From: CAJXZP01 sp047610145
GTDB lineage: Bacteria > Bacteroidota > Bacteroidia > Flavobacteriales_G > Salibacteraceae
NCBI GenBank assembly: GCA_047610145.1
Contig: JBLFZF010000053.1
Coordinates: forward strand, 1 to 23,006
DNA: 23,006 nt
Direction of reading: 5' to 3'
Positions 22,668 to 23,006 of this stretch are shown one piece after another. The position numbers and the translations under genes were made by a program. The notes beneath the pieces were generated by a model. The model was not told where the DNA came from and did no database searches. It was given only the letters and a program-made list of their open reading frames with translations. The stretch's first letter is position 1. Each line of letters begins with the position of its first letter.

Positions 22668-23006
22668 TTAGTTTCCCGTAATTACTATGTTTTTTGATTC
22701 TCCTATTTTACGGAGAGCTTGTTTTATAGCAATAGAAGTTTCTTTTGTCGTGTCTAGTTTAAAAGTAAAGCTATGGTTGGGTTTGAAAAATAGGAGGCTA
22801 TAAGAACCGAATTCTATTTTTTCTAAAGTGCTCCAAGCTAGTGCTTTTTGTCGGCTAAATATTTTCTCTTTAATGATTATTTGATCTTCAGTGATTTTGA
22901 TCTTTGGGGAGTATCTTGATTTTTTTGACAGTCCTAACGTGCCAATAAGAAGAAAGTTACCCCCTAGTAAAATCAGAAAAGGATTGGTGGATGTTTGAAG
23001 TTCAGT
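22668..23006 (-). CDS. Membrane-anchored unknown protein, 5' end outside the window
   Basis: A minus-strand frame is open from the window edge to TAA at 22668-22670, giving 112 C-terminal residues and no start codon in view. It begins with a membrane helix (NPFLILLGGNFLLIGTLGL). A soluble part then alternates strands (SPKIKITEDQIIIKEKIFSR, LEKIEFGSYSLLFFKPNHSF) and ends in a helix (SIAIKQALRKIGESKNIVI). This resembles the PH-like domains of small bacterial membrane proteins. It ends 45 bases before the FGE-like pseudogene on the same strand. No family is recognised with confidence; the balanced protein composition supports it being a real gene. Confidence 0.6.
   Translation of the reverse strand, partial: TELQTSTNPFLILLGGNFLLIGTLGLSKKSRYSPKIKITEDQIIIKEKIFSRQKALAWSTLEKIEFGSYSLLFFKPNHSFTFKLDTTKETSIAIKQALRKIGESKNIVITGN

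Overview
The window looks like chromosome from a marine-type flavobacterium (Bacteroidota, probably Flavobacteriaceae). This rests on the low GC content, Bacteroidota-type promoter elements (TAnnTTTG), weak ribosome binding sites, and gene families common in that group (DUF2805, DUF2256, DUF4268, DabAB, photolyase-related proteins). No rRNA, tRNA, CRISPR array or prophage is visible.

Bases 1-4,710 (minus strand) are a decaying region. An AraC-type regulator carries a nonsense codon just before its second DNA-binding helix. An intact VOC-fold protein follows. Next come the remains of a small membrane protein resembling CrtO-type acyltransferases, then an intact DUF2306-like membrane protein. 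Last is a heavily damaged lipoprotein metallopeptidase gene of DUF2268 type. It has at least five nonsense codons and two frameshifts, its HExxH motif has lost the catalytic Glu, and a 332-bp MITE-like element with inverted ends and a perfect 10-bp direct repeat sits inside it.

Bases 4,820-8,985 (minus) hold dabB-dabA, a two-gene inorganic-carbon uptake system. The DabA zinc/active-site residues are all present.

Bases 9,672-16,551 (plus) are the most interesting part: eight tightly packed genes, several overlapping by a few bases. They encode DUF2805, a photolyase FAD domain with an unusual C-terminal alpha/beta extension, a cryptochrome/photolyase, a flavin reductase-like protein, a 42-residue DUF2256 zinc-ribbon protein, a PhrB/FeS-BCP-like photolyase that lacks all four expected iron-sulfur Cys ligands, an unknown PH-like protein and an FAD-dependent amine oxidase/desaturase-like enzyme. 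Read together this is a light-responsive flavoprotein (DNA repair and/or light sensing) operon with three divergent photolyase-fold proteins.

Bases 17,284-23,006 hold an M3-family oligopeptidase (plus) that ends at a strong bidirectional terminator. Facing it on the minus strand are a TauE/SafE exporter plus rhodanese pair (sulfur handling) and a methyltransferase plus DUF4268 pair. These are followed by a frameshifted formylglycine-generating-enzyme-like pseudogene and the 3' part of a membrane-anchored unknown gene cut by the window edge. The contrast between long intact genes and several multiply broken ones suggests real gene decay rather than poor sequence quality, though single-base errors cannot be excluded from sequence alone.
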